From: Amnibacterium setariae
GTDB taxonomy: Bacteria; Actinomycetota; Actinomycetes; Actinomycetales; Microbacteriaceae
Length of the DNA stretch: 64,000 nucleotides
Assembly: GCF_003581425.1 (NCBI RefSeq)
Contig: NZ_QXTG01000001.1
Location: 744,001 to 808,000 of the forward strand
Direction of reading: 5' to 3'
Position 1 is the stretch's first letter; each line of letters begins with the position of its first letter. Below, in pieces: positions 9,207-17,169 of this stretch. Below the pieces are notes generated by a model that was not told the DNA's origin, did not search any database, and was given only the letters and a program-made list of their open reading frames with translations. The position numbers and the translations under genes are program-made.

Positions 9207-10573
9207 GAGAGGGGCACCCGCACCTCGGCGACGGTCGGACCGCCGACGGGGCTGACCACGGCGAGGGTGCCGCCGAGCCCGGCGACCCGGTCGGCGATGC
9301 CGGCGAGGCCGTGGTCGGGCACGGTCGCGGCGCCGCCGCGGCCGTCGTCGGTGACGACGAGGCGGAGCACGCGGGGCTCCTCCTCCGTGCGGGCCTCGAG
9401 CCGGATGCGGGAGGCGCCCGCGTGCTTGATCGCGTTCGTCGTCAGCTCCGCGGCGATGAAGTAGACGCTCCGCTCGACGGCGTCGGGCAGCTCGCCCCGC
9501 ACCGCGATCGCGGTCTCCACGGGCACGGCGCCGCGACGGCCGAGCGCGCCGAGGGCGGCGGACAGGCCGCGGTCCTGCAGCAGCGGCGGGGCGAAGCCCT
9601 GCGCGAGGGCGCGGAGCTCGTCGAGCGTCTCGCCCGCGAGCCGGCGGGCGGTGGCGAGGGACTCCGCCGCCTCCGGGCTCGCGCCGTCGAGGCGTCGCTC
9701 CGCGGTCGCGAGCTCCATCTGCAGGCGGAGCAGGTGCTGCTGCGGGCCGTCGTGGATGTCGCGCTCGAGGCGGCGCAGCGCCGAGTCCTCCGCGGTCACG
9801 GCCGCGAGGCGGGCCGCGTCGGCCCGGGCGACCTCGCCGCGCAGGTCCTCCGAGGCGAAGCGCGCGAGCAGCAGGCGGGCAGCGCCCCGGTGGGCGAGCA
9901 CGAGGCCGCGCGTGATGAAGGGGAGCAGGGCGAGCATGAGCAGGCCGAGCGCGGTGACGCCGGCGATCGCCCAGCCCGCCGCCCCGCGGTCGGCGCCGGC
10001 GGCCGAGAGCAGGTAGGCGACGACGTTCCCGCCGCCCTCCTCGCCCCGCCAGAGCGGCACGCCCTGCGCGACCCGGATCGTGGCCCAGGCGGGCGACGTG
10101 ACGGCGACGAGGGCGGTGCCGAGCCAGGTCGACCAGATCACGAAGGTGATGAGCGCGAGCACCGGCGTGACGACCGAGGCGTGCAGCGCGTAGAGCCAGT
10201 AGTGCGGGTTCGCGATCACGTCGCCGATCGCGCGGAGCGGGCGCTTGCCGGCGAACGGCCGGTCCCAGGTCGGCTCGGCGATCGGGGCGGTGCCCGCCCA
10301 GCGGAGGCGGCGGAGGTCCCAGATCCCGAGGTAGCGGGATCCGAGCATCAGCGCGATCAGCAGCGCGACGCCGAGCACGATGAAGGCGGATCCGGCGCCG
10401 ACGACGCCCCAGGCGACGACGGACACGACGAGCCCGATCACGGCGGTGAGCGCGAGGTAGCCGAGCTCGCGCGGCGTCCGCGCCCACATCCGGCCGTAGC
10501 GGCGGCCGGGGGAGGAGGGGGAGGAGCGCACGGGCGTCGGCGGCACGGGGGCGGGGATGGTGGCGGTGGTCAT
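9203..10573 (-). CDS. Sensor histidine kinase, HisKA_3 type with multi-span sensor domain
   Basis: 456 residues. The N-terminal 230 residues carry about four to five membrane spans in two clusters (about 38-80 and 132-228) separated by a cytosolic-looking loop, resembling the putative sensor domain of actinobacterial NarL-type kinases. The phospho-acceptor is H274 in ERDIHDGPQQ (HisKA_3), followed by an ATPase domain with N (TTNAIKHA) and DDGRGG and GLAGIADRV boxes. It should sense a membrane or envelope signal and phosphorylate the adjacent regulator. GACGCT (minus strand, 10580-10585) ends 6 nt before the ATG, indicating a leaderless start. Confidence 0.92.
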   Translation of the reverse strand: MTTATIPAPVPPTPVRSSPSSPGRRYGRMWARTPRELGYLALTAVIGLVVSVVAWGVVGAGSAFIVLGVALLIALMLGSRYLGIWDLRRLRWAGTAPIAEPTWDRPFAGKRPLRAIGDVIANPHYWLYALHASVVTPVLALITFVIWSTWLGTALVAVTSPAWATIRVAQGVPLWRGEEGGGNVVAYLLSAAGADRGAAGWAIAGVTALGLLMLALLPFITRGLVLAHRGAARLLLARFASEDLRGEVARADAARLAAVTAEDSALRRLERDIHDGPQQHLLRLQMELATAERRLDGASPEAAESLATARRLAGETLDELRALAQGFAPPLLQDRGLSAALGALGRRGAVPVETAIAVRGELPDAVERSVYFIAAELTTNAIKHAGASRIRLEARTEEEPRVLRLVVTDDGRGGAATVPDHGLAGIADRVAGLGGTLAVVSPVGGPTVAEVRVPLS

Positions 10574-10654
10574 GACTCGAGCGTCGCGTCGGGCGCGTCC
10601 TGGGCCCATCCTGCCCGCAACCGTCTTCGTGGTGGGGTTCTCCCCACCCCTACC

Positions 10655-10709
10655 TTGCTCACGCTTCTGGACGCCGCTTCGCCGAACCGCCGTCCAGAAG
10701 CGTGAGCAA
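10655..10709. repeat. Palindromic repeat family B, copy 2, in a divergent region
   Basis: TTGCTCACGCTTCTGGACG (10655-10673) pairs with 10691-10709 over 19 bp; the inner part is imperfect (one C-C clash) and the loop is CTTCGCCGAAC-like. Flanking CACCCC and GTGGTGGGTG can extend the stem. Unlike the other B copies it lies between divergent genes (histidine kinase, minus; DUF559-like, plus), upstream of both, so it is not a terminator of either. Confidence 0.8.
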
Positions 10710-10768
10710 AGTGGTGGGTGTGGAGAACGCGGGCGCTCGAGGACGCGGTGCGGGCACCATGCGGGGCC

Positions 10769-11644
10769 ATGGCCGAGCCCCGATCCCTCCCGGATGACCT
10801 GCAGCGCCGCGCTTTCAGCCGCGAGGACGCCGAGCGGATGGGCGTCGGACCCGGCCGCCTCCGACGCCGCGACATCCTCCGGCCCTTCCACGGGGTGCAG
10901 ATCGTCAGCGCCTTCGGATCCCTCCGCGAGCGCTGCACCGCCTACCGCGTCCGCATGAAGCCCGGTCAGGCGTTCAGCCACCAGACCGCCTGCCTGCTGC
11001 ACGGGCTGCCGCTGGCCCGCGTGTTCGAGGAGGAGCTCGACCTCCACGTGTCCGTCGTGATGCCGGGGCGCGCGCCGACGACGCGGGGCGTGGCCGGGCA
11101 CCGCATCCGCATCGCACCGCCCGTGGTGGACGTCGCCGGGCTGCCGGTGGTCCGGATGGACGAGGCGTGGGCGCAGATGGCGCCGCTGCTGACCGTGGAC
11201 GAGCTGATCGAGCTCGGCGACGCGGTGCTCTGGCGAAACCCGGGGCTGCTCGACGCGATGCGCGCCGCGGCGGAGACGCCCTATCGGCCCGCAGGCGAGC
11301 GGCTGCGGAAGGCGCTGCGCGAGATCCGACCCGGGTGCGCGAGCCCGGGCGAGACGCGGGTCCGCCTCCTGCTCACCCGCGCGGGGATCCGGCAGCCGGA
11401 GCTGAACGCCGACGTCGCGCTGCCGGGCGAGGTCGTGCATCCGGACCTCGTCTGGCGCGACCGACGCATCGCGGTCGAGTACGAGGGCGGCGACCACCTC
11501 GAGCGCGAGCAGTTCCAGTACGACATCCAGCGCTACGAGCGGATGCGCGAGCAGGGCTGGACCGTGATCCGGGTGACGGCCGACCAGCTCCGGGGCCCGA
11601 AGGCGGCGGCGCTGATCCGCCGCGTGAAGTCCCTCGTCGGCTGA
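10769..11644 (+). CDS. AbiEi/DUF559-like protein with C-terminal endonuclease-fold domain
   Basis: 291 residues. The N-terminal half resembles the winged-helix region found in actinobacterial proteins annotated as AbiEi-type or 'type IV toxin-antitoxin' (SHQTACLLHGLP at about 75-86). The C-terminal 90 residues look like DUF559, a Vsr/PD-(D/E)xK relative: HPDLVWRDRRIAVEYEGGDH, then YDIQRYERMREQGWTVIRV. The Asp of HPDL and the Glu of VEYEG fit the metal-binding positions. Such stand-alone copies are common in Microbacteriaceae and their function is unproven. I chose the ATG at 10769; a GTG at 10718 inside repeat B2's flank would add 17 unlikely residues. The stop lies in palindrome B3. Confidence 0.75.
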   Translation: MAEPRSLPDDLQRRAFSREDAERMGVGPGRLRRRDILRPFHGVQIVSAFGSLRERCTAYRVRMKPGQAFSHQTACLLHGLPLARVFEEELDLHVSVVMPGRAPTTRGVAGHRIRIAPPVVDVAGLPVVRMDEAWAQMAPLLTVDELIELGDAVLWRNPGLLDAMRAAAETPYRPAGERLRKALREIRPGCASPGETRVRLLLTRAGIRQPELNADVALPGEVVHPDLVWRDRRIAVEYEGGDHLEREQFQYDIQRYERMREQGWTVIRVTADQLRGPKAAALIRRVKSLVG

Positions 11645-11708
11645 ACTTCGCTCACGCTTCTGGACGCCGGAGCGCCGATCCGGCGTCCAGAAGCGTGAGC
11701 AAGGTTCA
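11641..11708. repeat. Palindromic repeat family B, copy 3, containing both stop codons
   Basis: The core GCTCACGCTTCTGGACGCCGG (11650-11670, 21 nt) pairs perfectly with 11680-11700 around the 9-nt loop AGCGCCGAT; the stem continues with one indel to CTGAAC and GTTCAG at the two ends. The closing base pair at the loop is G-C where copies 1 and 4 have C-G. Its left edge includes the TGA of the + strand DUF559-like gene (11642-11644) and its right edge the TGA of the minus-strand NUDIX gene (11706-11708). Confidence 0.85.
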
Positions 11709-12101
11709 GGGGGAGGGGAGGAGGAGGTGGGCCAGCGGGGCCAGGCGCGGGCCGAGGGCGCGGGCGTCCTCGGGGGCGAGCCAGACGAGCTCCTCGATCT
11801 CGGCCTGCGGCGCAACGGGCTCGGCGACCTCGAGCCGGAACACGTCCGCCTCGAGGCGGTGGCCGGCCTCGTTCGCCGCCTCGGTCGTGAACGCGCCGAG
11901 CGGGGCGAGCGCGGCCTCGGGGACGCGGAGGCCGAGCTCCTCCTCGAGCTCCCGGACCAGCGCGGCGCGCGGCGTCTCGCCCGCCTCCGGCTTGCCGCCC
12001 GCCTGCATGAACCGGTCCGTGCCGCGCTTGCGCACGAGCAGCAGCCGGCCGTCGGCGTCCGAGATCAGCGCCGCCACGACGCGGATGACGGGAGCGGTCA
12101 C
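11706..12101 (-). CDS. NUDIX hydrolase
   Basis: 131 residues, a single NUDIX domain. The Nudix box is complete: GGKPEAGE at 35-42, then RELEEELG at 50-57, giving the metal-binding REUxEE helix. The family hydrolyses nucleoside diphosphates linked to another moiety; MutT-like sanitation of oxidised nucleotides is one possibility but the substrate cannot be read off. GTG at 12101 overlaps the upstream LOG-family stop by 4 nt (GTGA), so it is the second gene of that operon. Confidence 0.9.
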   Translation of the reverse strand: MTAPVIRVVAALISDADGRLLLVRKRGTDRFMQAGGKPEAGETPRAALVRELEEELGLRVPEAALAPLGAFTTEAANEAGHRLEADVFRLEVAEPVAPQAEIEELVWLAPEDARALGPRLAPLAHLLLPSP

Positions 12102-12652
12102 GCGCCCTCGAGCGCGGAGAGGAGCGGCTCCAGGGAGGTCTCGAAGCGGATCATCGACGCGCCGTGGTCGGACAGGAAGCCCTGCTCGTGCATGTGCGCC
12201 ACGAGCTCCTGCATCGGCGACCAGTAGCCGACCACGTCGAGGAACCCGACGGGCTTCGAGTGGTAGCCGAGCATGGCCCACGACCACTGCTCGACGATCT
12301 CCTCGAGCGTGCCGGCGCCGCCCGGAAGGGCGACGAACACGTCCGCGAGGTCGGCCATCATCGCCTTCCGCTCGGCCATCGTGGACACGACGTGCAGCTC
12401 GGCGAGGTCCGGGTGGGCGAGCTCCGGCCCGACCAGCGCCTCCGGGATCACGCCGATCACGGTGCCGCCCGCGCCGAGCGCGCCGTTCGCGACGGCGCCC
12501 ATCAGGCCCGTGCCGCCGCCGCCGTAGACGACCGTGATGCCGCGTTCCGCGAGGGTCCGGCCGACGGCGGACGCCGCCTCCAGGTGTCGCGGGTCGACGC
12601 CGTCGCGCGCCCCGCAGAACACCGCCACCGCGGAGATCGACCGTTCCGTCAC
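12098..12652 (-). CDS. LOG family protein (cytokinin-riboside 5'-monophosphate phosphoribohydrolase type)
   Basis: 184 residues with a Rossmann-like fold. Diagnostic motifs: VFCGARDG near the start, YGGGGTGLMG at about 42-51 and PGGAGTLEE at about 110-118, which bind the nucleotide phosphate and hold the catalytic Arg/Glu. Family members release the ribose 5-phosphate from AMP-type nucleotides; in bacteria the physiological role is often unclear. I prefer the GTG at 12652 over the ATG at 12661 because TACGAT (minus strand, 12660-12665) ends 7 nt upstream, the leaderless layout. Divergent from the MFS gene, co-operonic with the NUDIX gene. Confidence 0.88.
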   Translation of the reverse strand: MTERSISAVAVFCGARDGVDPRHLEAASAVGRTLAERGITVVYGGGGTGLMGAVANGALGAGGTVIGVIPEALVGPELAHPDLAELHVVSTMAERKAMMADLADVFVALPGGAGTLEEIVEQWSWAMLGYHSKPVGFLDVVGYWSPMQELVAHMHEQGFLSDHGASMIRFETSLEPLLSALEGA

Positions 12653-12718
12653 CCGGCGCATCGTAGGCGAGGAACGCTCCACAGGCCGTCCGTCGGTGCC
12701 CGCTGGAAGGCTGGAGGG

Positions 12719-13927
12719 ATGTCGGGCAGGCGGGCGGAGGCGGTGTACCTCGCGGGGGCGATCCCCGTCCGGCTCGTGACGAACGGCGCGGGCGTCGCGC
12801 TGGCGCTCGCGGCGGCCTCCCGCCTCGACAGCGTCGCGATCGGCGGTCTGCTGATCGCCGTCCTGAACGCGCCGAGCGTCGTCGCGGCGCCGGTGATCGG
12901 CGCCCTCACGGACGCGGTCGCCTTCCCGAAGCGCTTCATGCTCGGCGCGAGCGCGGTCATGGCGGCCGCGCTCGCGCTCGCGGCCTTCGTCGGCGAGGTG
13001 CCCCTGCCGATGGTGGTCGTGGGGCTGCTCGCCGGCGGCTGCGTGGTGCCCGTGTTCATCGGCGGCCTCTCCGCATGGGTGGACGAGGCGATGCCCGGCG
13101 ACCACGCGCGCGGGTTCGCCGTCGACGCCCTCAGCTACAACCTCGCCGGCATCGCGGGCCCGGCGATCGTCGCGGGCATGAGCGCGCTGCTCACCGCGAC
13201 CGGCGCGCTGCTCGCGCTCGCCGGGATCATGCTCGCCGGCGGCCTGCTGCTCCAGCTGCTGCCGATCGCGGGACGCGGCGGCGCGGCCGACCCCCGCTCG
13301 CTCGCGCGCGGCGTCGCGCGGGCGACCCGGCACCTCGTGACCCACGGCCCGCTCGCCCGGGTCGTGCTCGCGGGCGCGATCGTGCAGCTCGGCGGCGGCA
13401 TGATGCCGGTCGTCGCGGTGCTGGTGGCGGTGCACCGCGGCCTGCCGGAGAGCGCGGGCGGCCTGCTGCTCACCGCGTTCTCGATCGGCGGCGTGACCGG
13501 CGCGCTGCTCGTCGCCGTGCCCGCGATCACCCGCCGTGTCGCGGCGGTGCCGCCGCGGCTGATGATGGCGGGCAGCTTCGCCGCGACCGGCGTGCTGACG
13601 CTGCTGGCCGCCGTCAGCCCCTCCTTCGTGCTCACGGCCGTGGCGCTGGGGCTGTCCGGGCTGCCCGACGCGACGGGCGTCGCCGCGATGCTCCGGCTGC
13701 GGCAGGAGGAGAGCCCGGCCGACGTGCGGGCGCAGGTCTTCGTCGTCGCGGCCGGCACCCGCGCGGTCACCGCCGCGATCGGCGCAGCAGTCGCCGGAGC
13801 GATCGCGGGGCTCGACCCGTCGCTGCTGCTGGGGCTCGTGGCCGTGCCGTGGCTCGCGGCGTTCCCGATCCTGCTGCTCCGCCTCCGCCGACCGCGGGCC
13901 GCGGGCGCGCCTACGCCGGCCGGATGA
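12719..13927 (+). CDS. MFS transporter
   Basis: 402 residues with about 12 hydrophobic segments in two halves, and the loop 2-3 motif reduced to GALTDAVAFPKR. The fold is Major Facilitator Superfamily; the weak signature motif does not allow a substrate to be named, though drug or metabolite export is common for stand-alone copies of this length. AAGGCT (12707-12712) ends 6 nt before the ATG, suggesting a leaderless start. The last 17 nt overlap the 3' end of the convergent DUF4395 gene. Confidence 0.82.
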   Translation: MSGRRAEAVYLAGAIPVRLVTNGAGVALALAAASRLDSVAIGGLLIAVLNAPSVVAAPVIGALTDAVAFPKRFMLGASAVMAAALALAAFVGEVPLPMVVVGLLAGGCVVPVFIGGLSAWVDEAMPGDHARGFAVDALSYNLAGIAGPAIVAGMSALLTATGALLALAGIMLAGGLLLQLLPIAGRGGAADPRSLARGVARATRHLVTHGPLARVVLAGAIVQLGGGMMPVVAVLVAVHRGLPESAGGLLLTAFSIGGVTGALLVAVPAITRRVAAVPPRLMMAGSFAATGVLTLLAAVSPSFVLTAVALGLSGLPDATGVAAMLRLRQEESPADVRAQVFVVAAGTRAVTAAIGAAVAGAIAGLDPSLLLGLVAVPWLAAFPILLLRLRRPRAAGAPTPAG

Positions 13928-14366
13928 CCCGCGCCCGGAGCAGCAGCACGTACAGGCGGCAGCCCAGGCAGGTGCCGAACACCGCGTTGAGGAACGCGGC
14001 GACGAAGGCGAGCGCGGCGGCGACCGCGACGCCGGCTCCGAGCCCGAACGCGCCGAGCAGGACGCCGACGAGCGTGATCACGAAGCCGACGCCCTGCGCG
14101 AAGGTCGGCGGTGCGGCCTCCTCGAGCTCGGCGGGCGGGGCGAGCCGCGGGCGCACGAGGCGGCGGAACAGCGCGCCATAGGGGTGCCGCTCGATCCCGG
14201 CGAACGCGCCCCACGCGAAGACGGCCGCGATCGCCGCGAGCAGCACGGTCGCCGCGACGCGCGCACCGGTGAGGGCGAGGAACAGGTCGACGAGCAGGAG
14301 CACGGCGGTGATGCCGGCGCCGAAGCGCGGGCCGCGCGGGTCGATGCGGGGGCGGTCGGCGGTCAC
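13911..14366 (-). CDS. DUF4395 membrane protein
   Basis: 151 residues with four hydrophobic segments (about 16-38, 39-56, 87-108, 110-140) and the typical FGTCLGCRLY motif near the C-terminus, whose two cysteines are conserved in DUF4395. The family is often found next to a thioredoxin-like protein, as here: the GTG at 14366 overlaps the stop of the upstream thioredoxin gene (GTGA). A membrane thiol-redox role is an inference. The 3' end overlaps the convergent MFS gene by 17 nt. Confidence 0.82.
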   Translation of the reverse strand: MTADRPRIDPRGPRFGAGITAVLLLVDLFLALTGARVAATVLLAAIAAVFAWGAFAGIERHPYGALFRRLVRPRLAPPAELEEAAPPTFAQGVGFVITLVGVLLGAFGLGAGVAVAAALAFVAAFLNAVFGTCLGCRLYVLLLRARVIRPA

Positions 14367-14794
14367 GGGGTCCTCCTCAGGAGCGTCTCGAGCTCGCGGT
14401 CGAGGTGGTCGGGCCGCGGCGCGCCGCCGATGCGGGCGCGGAGGCGGCGGTCGCCGTCCACGAGCAGGGTGGTCGGGGTCTGGAGGACGCCGAAGCGGTC
14501 GGCGACCTCGGGGTGGCGGGCGAGGTCGACCTCGAGGTGGACGACGCCCGGGTGCTGCGCCGCGACGTCGCGGAGCAGGCGTGCCGTGCCGGGGCACTGC
14601 GCGCAGGTCGGGGTGGAGAGCTGGACGAGCGTCGCGCGGGCGCCGAACGCGGCAGCGGCGCCGACGTCCTCCGGCGCGAGCACGCGCCCGGAGCCCGTGC
14701 TCGCCCGGCCGGCGCGCGCCCGGGACAGCAGCCCGAGGCCGGTCGCGAGCAGCACGACGGCGAGGAGCACCGCACCGGCCGCCCAGGGGGACAT
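14363..14794 (-). CDS. Membrane-anchored thioredoxin-family protein
   Basis: 143 residues. One N-terminal membrane helix (about 5-24) anchors a thioredoxin-fold domain with STPTCAQCPGTARLL, a CxxC centred at about residue 62-65, and the cis-Pro motif VLQTPTTLLVDG. The domain may face either side; the helix orientation (positive residues after it) suggests the thioredoxin part is cytosolic, with low certainty. First gene of a two-gene unit with DUF4395. The start ATG at 14794 precedes the helix directly. Confidence 0.85.
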   Translation of the reverse strand: MSPWAAGAVLLAVVLLATGLGLLSRARAGRASTGSGRVLAPEDVGAAAAFGARATLVQLSTPTCAQCPGTARLLRDVAAQHPGVVHLEVDLARHPEVADRFGVLQTPTTLLVDGDRRLRARIGGAPRPDHLDRELETLLRRTP

Positions 14795-14832
14795 GCGGCG
14801 AGCGTAGGCAGCGCGGCGCGGGGCACGGCCTG

Positions 14833-14861
14833 TGTGACCGTCCGTGACGCGCTGCTATACC
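14833..14861 (+). promoter_or_regulatory. Candidate sigma70-type promoter for the ABC permease gene
   Basis: TGTGAC (14833-14838) and TATACC (14856-14861) are separated by 17 bp. Transcription would begin around 14868, about 20 nt ahead of the permease ATG at 14891. It is one of few sites in the window with both hexamers recognisable. Confidence 0.45.
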
Positions 14862-14890
14862 GGCCTGATGCCGTGCCCGGGGTCGCCGCG

Positions 14891-15781
14891 ATGAGCGCGA
14901 CCGCGGGACCCGTCGTCGCGGGCGCGGAGCGCGCCGTGCTCGGGCGGTCGCGTGCGCGCCGGCGGCGCGGCCGGGCGCGGGACGTGCGCACCGCGCTCCA
15001 GGCGGCGGTGATCGCGCTCTGGTGCCTCCTGCCCGTCTACTGGCTGGTCGTCGCGTCGATCCGGCAGCCCGCGTCCTACTACGCCACCACGCTCTGGCCG
15101 ACGTCGCCGACCCTCGCGAACTACCGGGAGGCGTTCCGGCCCGGGAACCTGCTGGTGCCCGGCCTGGTCCACAGCCTCGGGATCGCGGCCGCCACGACCG
15201 GGATCGTGATGCTGCTCGCCGTCTCCGGCGCCTACGCGATCGCGCGGTTCCGCTTCCGCGGCCGCGGGGTCGTGGTCGGCGCCGTGCTCGCGGCGTCGAT
15301 GCTGCCGCAGGTGACGCTGCTGACCCCGCTGTTCGCGTTCTTCTCGACGATCGGCTGGGCGAGCACCTTCCAGGCGCTGATCGTGCCGGACGTCGCCCTC
15401 GCGATGCCGTTCGCGGTCGTGACGCTGAGCATCTTCTTCAGCGACGCGCCCTGGGAGCTGGAGGACGCGGCCCGGGTCGACGGCTGCACCCGCGCGCAGG
15501 CGGTGCGGCGCGTCCTGCTGCCGCTCCTCGGCCCCGCGGTCGTCACGGTCGCGCTGCTCACCTTCATCGCGACCTGGAACGAGTACATCGTCGCCGCGGT
15601 GCTCGCGGTGCAGCCGACGATCACCGTCACGGTCGTCGTCGCGAACTTCAGCGGCCAGCTCGCGGGCGGCGCGGCGACGATGGCGGCGGGCGTCGTGGCG
15701 TCGGCGCCGCTCGTGCTGCTCGTGCTCGTCTTCCAGCGGCGCATCACCGCCGGGCTCACCGCGGGCTCGCTGAAGGGCTGA
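14891..15781 (+). CDS. Orphan carbohydrate ABC transporter permease (MalG type)
   Basis: 296 residues. After a basic N-terminus come six membrane segments and the permease signature EDAARVDGCTRAQAVRRVLLP at about residues 195-215 (EAA loop that docks on the ATPase). The MalG-like features are the position of the loop and FIATWNEYIVA. It should be one half of a sugar importer, yet no binding protein, MalF-type partner or ATPase is within the window: its neighbours are a thioredoxin gene and a kinase gene, both on the opposite strand. ATG at 14891 has only a weak GGGG upstream; a GTG six codons upstream is possible. Confidence 0.85.
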   Translation: MSATAGPVVAGAERAVLGRSRARRRRGRARDVRTALQAAVIALWCLLPVYWLVVASIRQPASYYATTLWPTSPTLANYREAFRPGNLLVPGLVHSLGIAAATTGIVMLLAVSGAYAIARFRFRGRGVVVGAVLAASMLPQVTLLTPLFAFFSTIGWASTFQALIVPDVALAMPFAVVTLSIFFSDAPWELEDAARVDGCTRAQAVRRVLLPLLGPAVVTVALLTFIATWNEYIVAAVLAVQPTITVTVVVANFSGQLAGGAATMAAGVVASAPLVLLVLVFQRRITAGLTAGSLKG

Positions 15782-15786
15782 GCGGC

Positions 15787-17169
15787 TCAGTCCCGGTGGA
15801 GGCGGACCGCGCGCCGGACCGCGAGCCGCAGCTCCATCTCGTGCACGACGAGCGCGGCGAGGTCCTCGAGCGTCGCGAGCACGGCGCGGTCCACGGCGGC
15901 GGGCCGCCGGTCGGCGACGAGGAGCACGCCGAGGTTCACGCCGTCCGTGGTGAGCAGGGGCACGCCGACGACGGTCGCGAGACCCGCGTCCCGCGCGACG
16001 GGCGGGAGCGGGTGCGCCGCGCCGCCGCCGTCCTGCAGCACCGTCGGCCTCGGCAGGAGGCCGCCCGACGGCACGCCGTCGAGCGGCAGGGCCAGCTCGG
16101 CGCACGCGATCCCGATGCGGGACTTGAACCAGAGCCGCCCCGAGTCGGCGAGCGCGACGGCCGCGACCGGCATGCCGGCGGTGCGGGCGGCGACCGAGAC
16201 GATGCGGTCGAAGCCGCCGTCGGGCGGGGTGTCGAGCAGGTCGTAGCGGCGCAGCGCGGCGAGGCGCTCCGCCTCCGGGATCCGGGCGCGGCCGCCGCCC
16301 TCCTCCTCGAGCCGGTCGATGACCATCCGCCGGAACGCGAGCTCGACCTCGCCGGGCGTCGGCCGGGCGGTGGGGTCGTTCGCCGTCATCGCGCGGATGA
16401 GCGCGGCCAGGTCGGCCGGCACGGCGTCCGGGATGCCGGGCGCGTGCTCGAGGCGGGCCAGCGCGGCCTCCACGATCGCGCCCGTGTAGGCGGGGTGCCC
16501 GGTCAGGCACTCGAGCAGCACGAGGCCGAGCGAGTAGACGTCCGTCGCGGGCCCCAGCGGCGCGCCCTCGACCTGCTCGGGGCTGAGGTAGGCGGCGGTG
16601 CCGGTCGTCTGCTCCTGCGGCCGGGTCGACGCGGCCCGGAGCAGGGCGATGCCGAAGTCGGCGAGCTTCCCCCGCGGCCGGTCGGTGCCGAGCCCCGAGA
16701 CGAGCACGTTCGCCGGCTTCACGTCGCGGTGGATGATGCCGTGCTCGTGCACGTACCCGATCGCGCCGGCGAGGTCGAAGCCGAGGTAGGCGACGTCGAG
16801 CGGGCGCAGCGGCCCCGAGCGGAGCGCGGTCCGCAGGTCCGCGCCCTCGACGAGCTCGAGCACGAGGTAGACCTGCGGCGCCTCGGGCACGGTGAGGTCG
16901 ATGCCCGCATCGAGCAGGGTGACGAGCCCGTGGTGGTTCATCGCGGCGAGCATCCGCGCCTCGGCCTCCTGCGCGCGCAGGTCGCCCGGCTCCGTCGCGC
17001 GCGCCGTGAACACCTTCACGGCGACGTCGCGGCCGAGCAGCTCGTCGCGGGCGCGGAGGACGACGGAGGCGCCGCCGCGGCCGATCGGCTCCCCGAGCCG
17101 GTAGCGGTCGTGGAGCACGGCCGGCAGCGCCCGCGCCTGCGCGACCTCCGGCATCTCCGCTCCCCGCAT
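15787..17169 (-). CDS. Cytosolic Ser/Thr protein kinase with C-terminal GAF domain
   Basis: 460 residues. Kinase domain about 21-290: Gly-rich IGRGGAS, K52 in VAVKVF, HRDVKPANVL with D149, DFG at 171-173, and TGTAAYLSPEQ. A GAF domain follows at about 310-450 (LRRYDLLDTPPDGGFDRIV and later VGVPLLTTDGVNLGVL). There is no membrane helix and no PASTA repeats, unlike the PknB branch, so it is soluble and probably responds to a small ligand through GAF. TACGGT (minus strand, 17177-17182) ends 7 nt before the ATG at 17169; an ATG at 17154 with GGGGAG before it is the alternative. Substrates unknown. Confidence 0.9.
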   Translation of the reverse strand: MRGAEMPEVAQARALPAVLHDRYRLGEPIGRGGASVVLRARDELLGRDVAVKVFTARATEPGDLRAQEAEARMLAAMNHHGLVTLLDAGIDLTVPEAPQVYLVLELVEGADLRTALRSGPLRPLDVAYLGFDLAGAIGYVHEHGIIHRDVKPANVLVSGLGTDRPRGKLADFGIALLRAASTRPQEQTTGTAAYLSPEQVEGAPLGPATDVYSLGLVLLECLTGHPAYTGAIVEAALARLEHAPGIPDAVPADLAALIRAMTANDPTARPTPGEVELAFRRMVIDRLEEEGGGRARIPEAERLAALRRYDLLDTPPDGGFDRIVSVAARTAGMPVAAVALADSGRLWFKSRIGIACAELALPLDGVPSGGLLPRPTVLQDGGGAAHPLPPVARDAGLATVVGVPLLTTDGVNLGVLLVADRRPAAVDRAVLATLEDLAALVVHEMELRLAVRRAVRLHRD

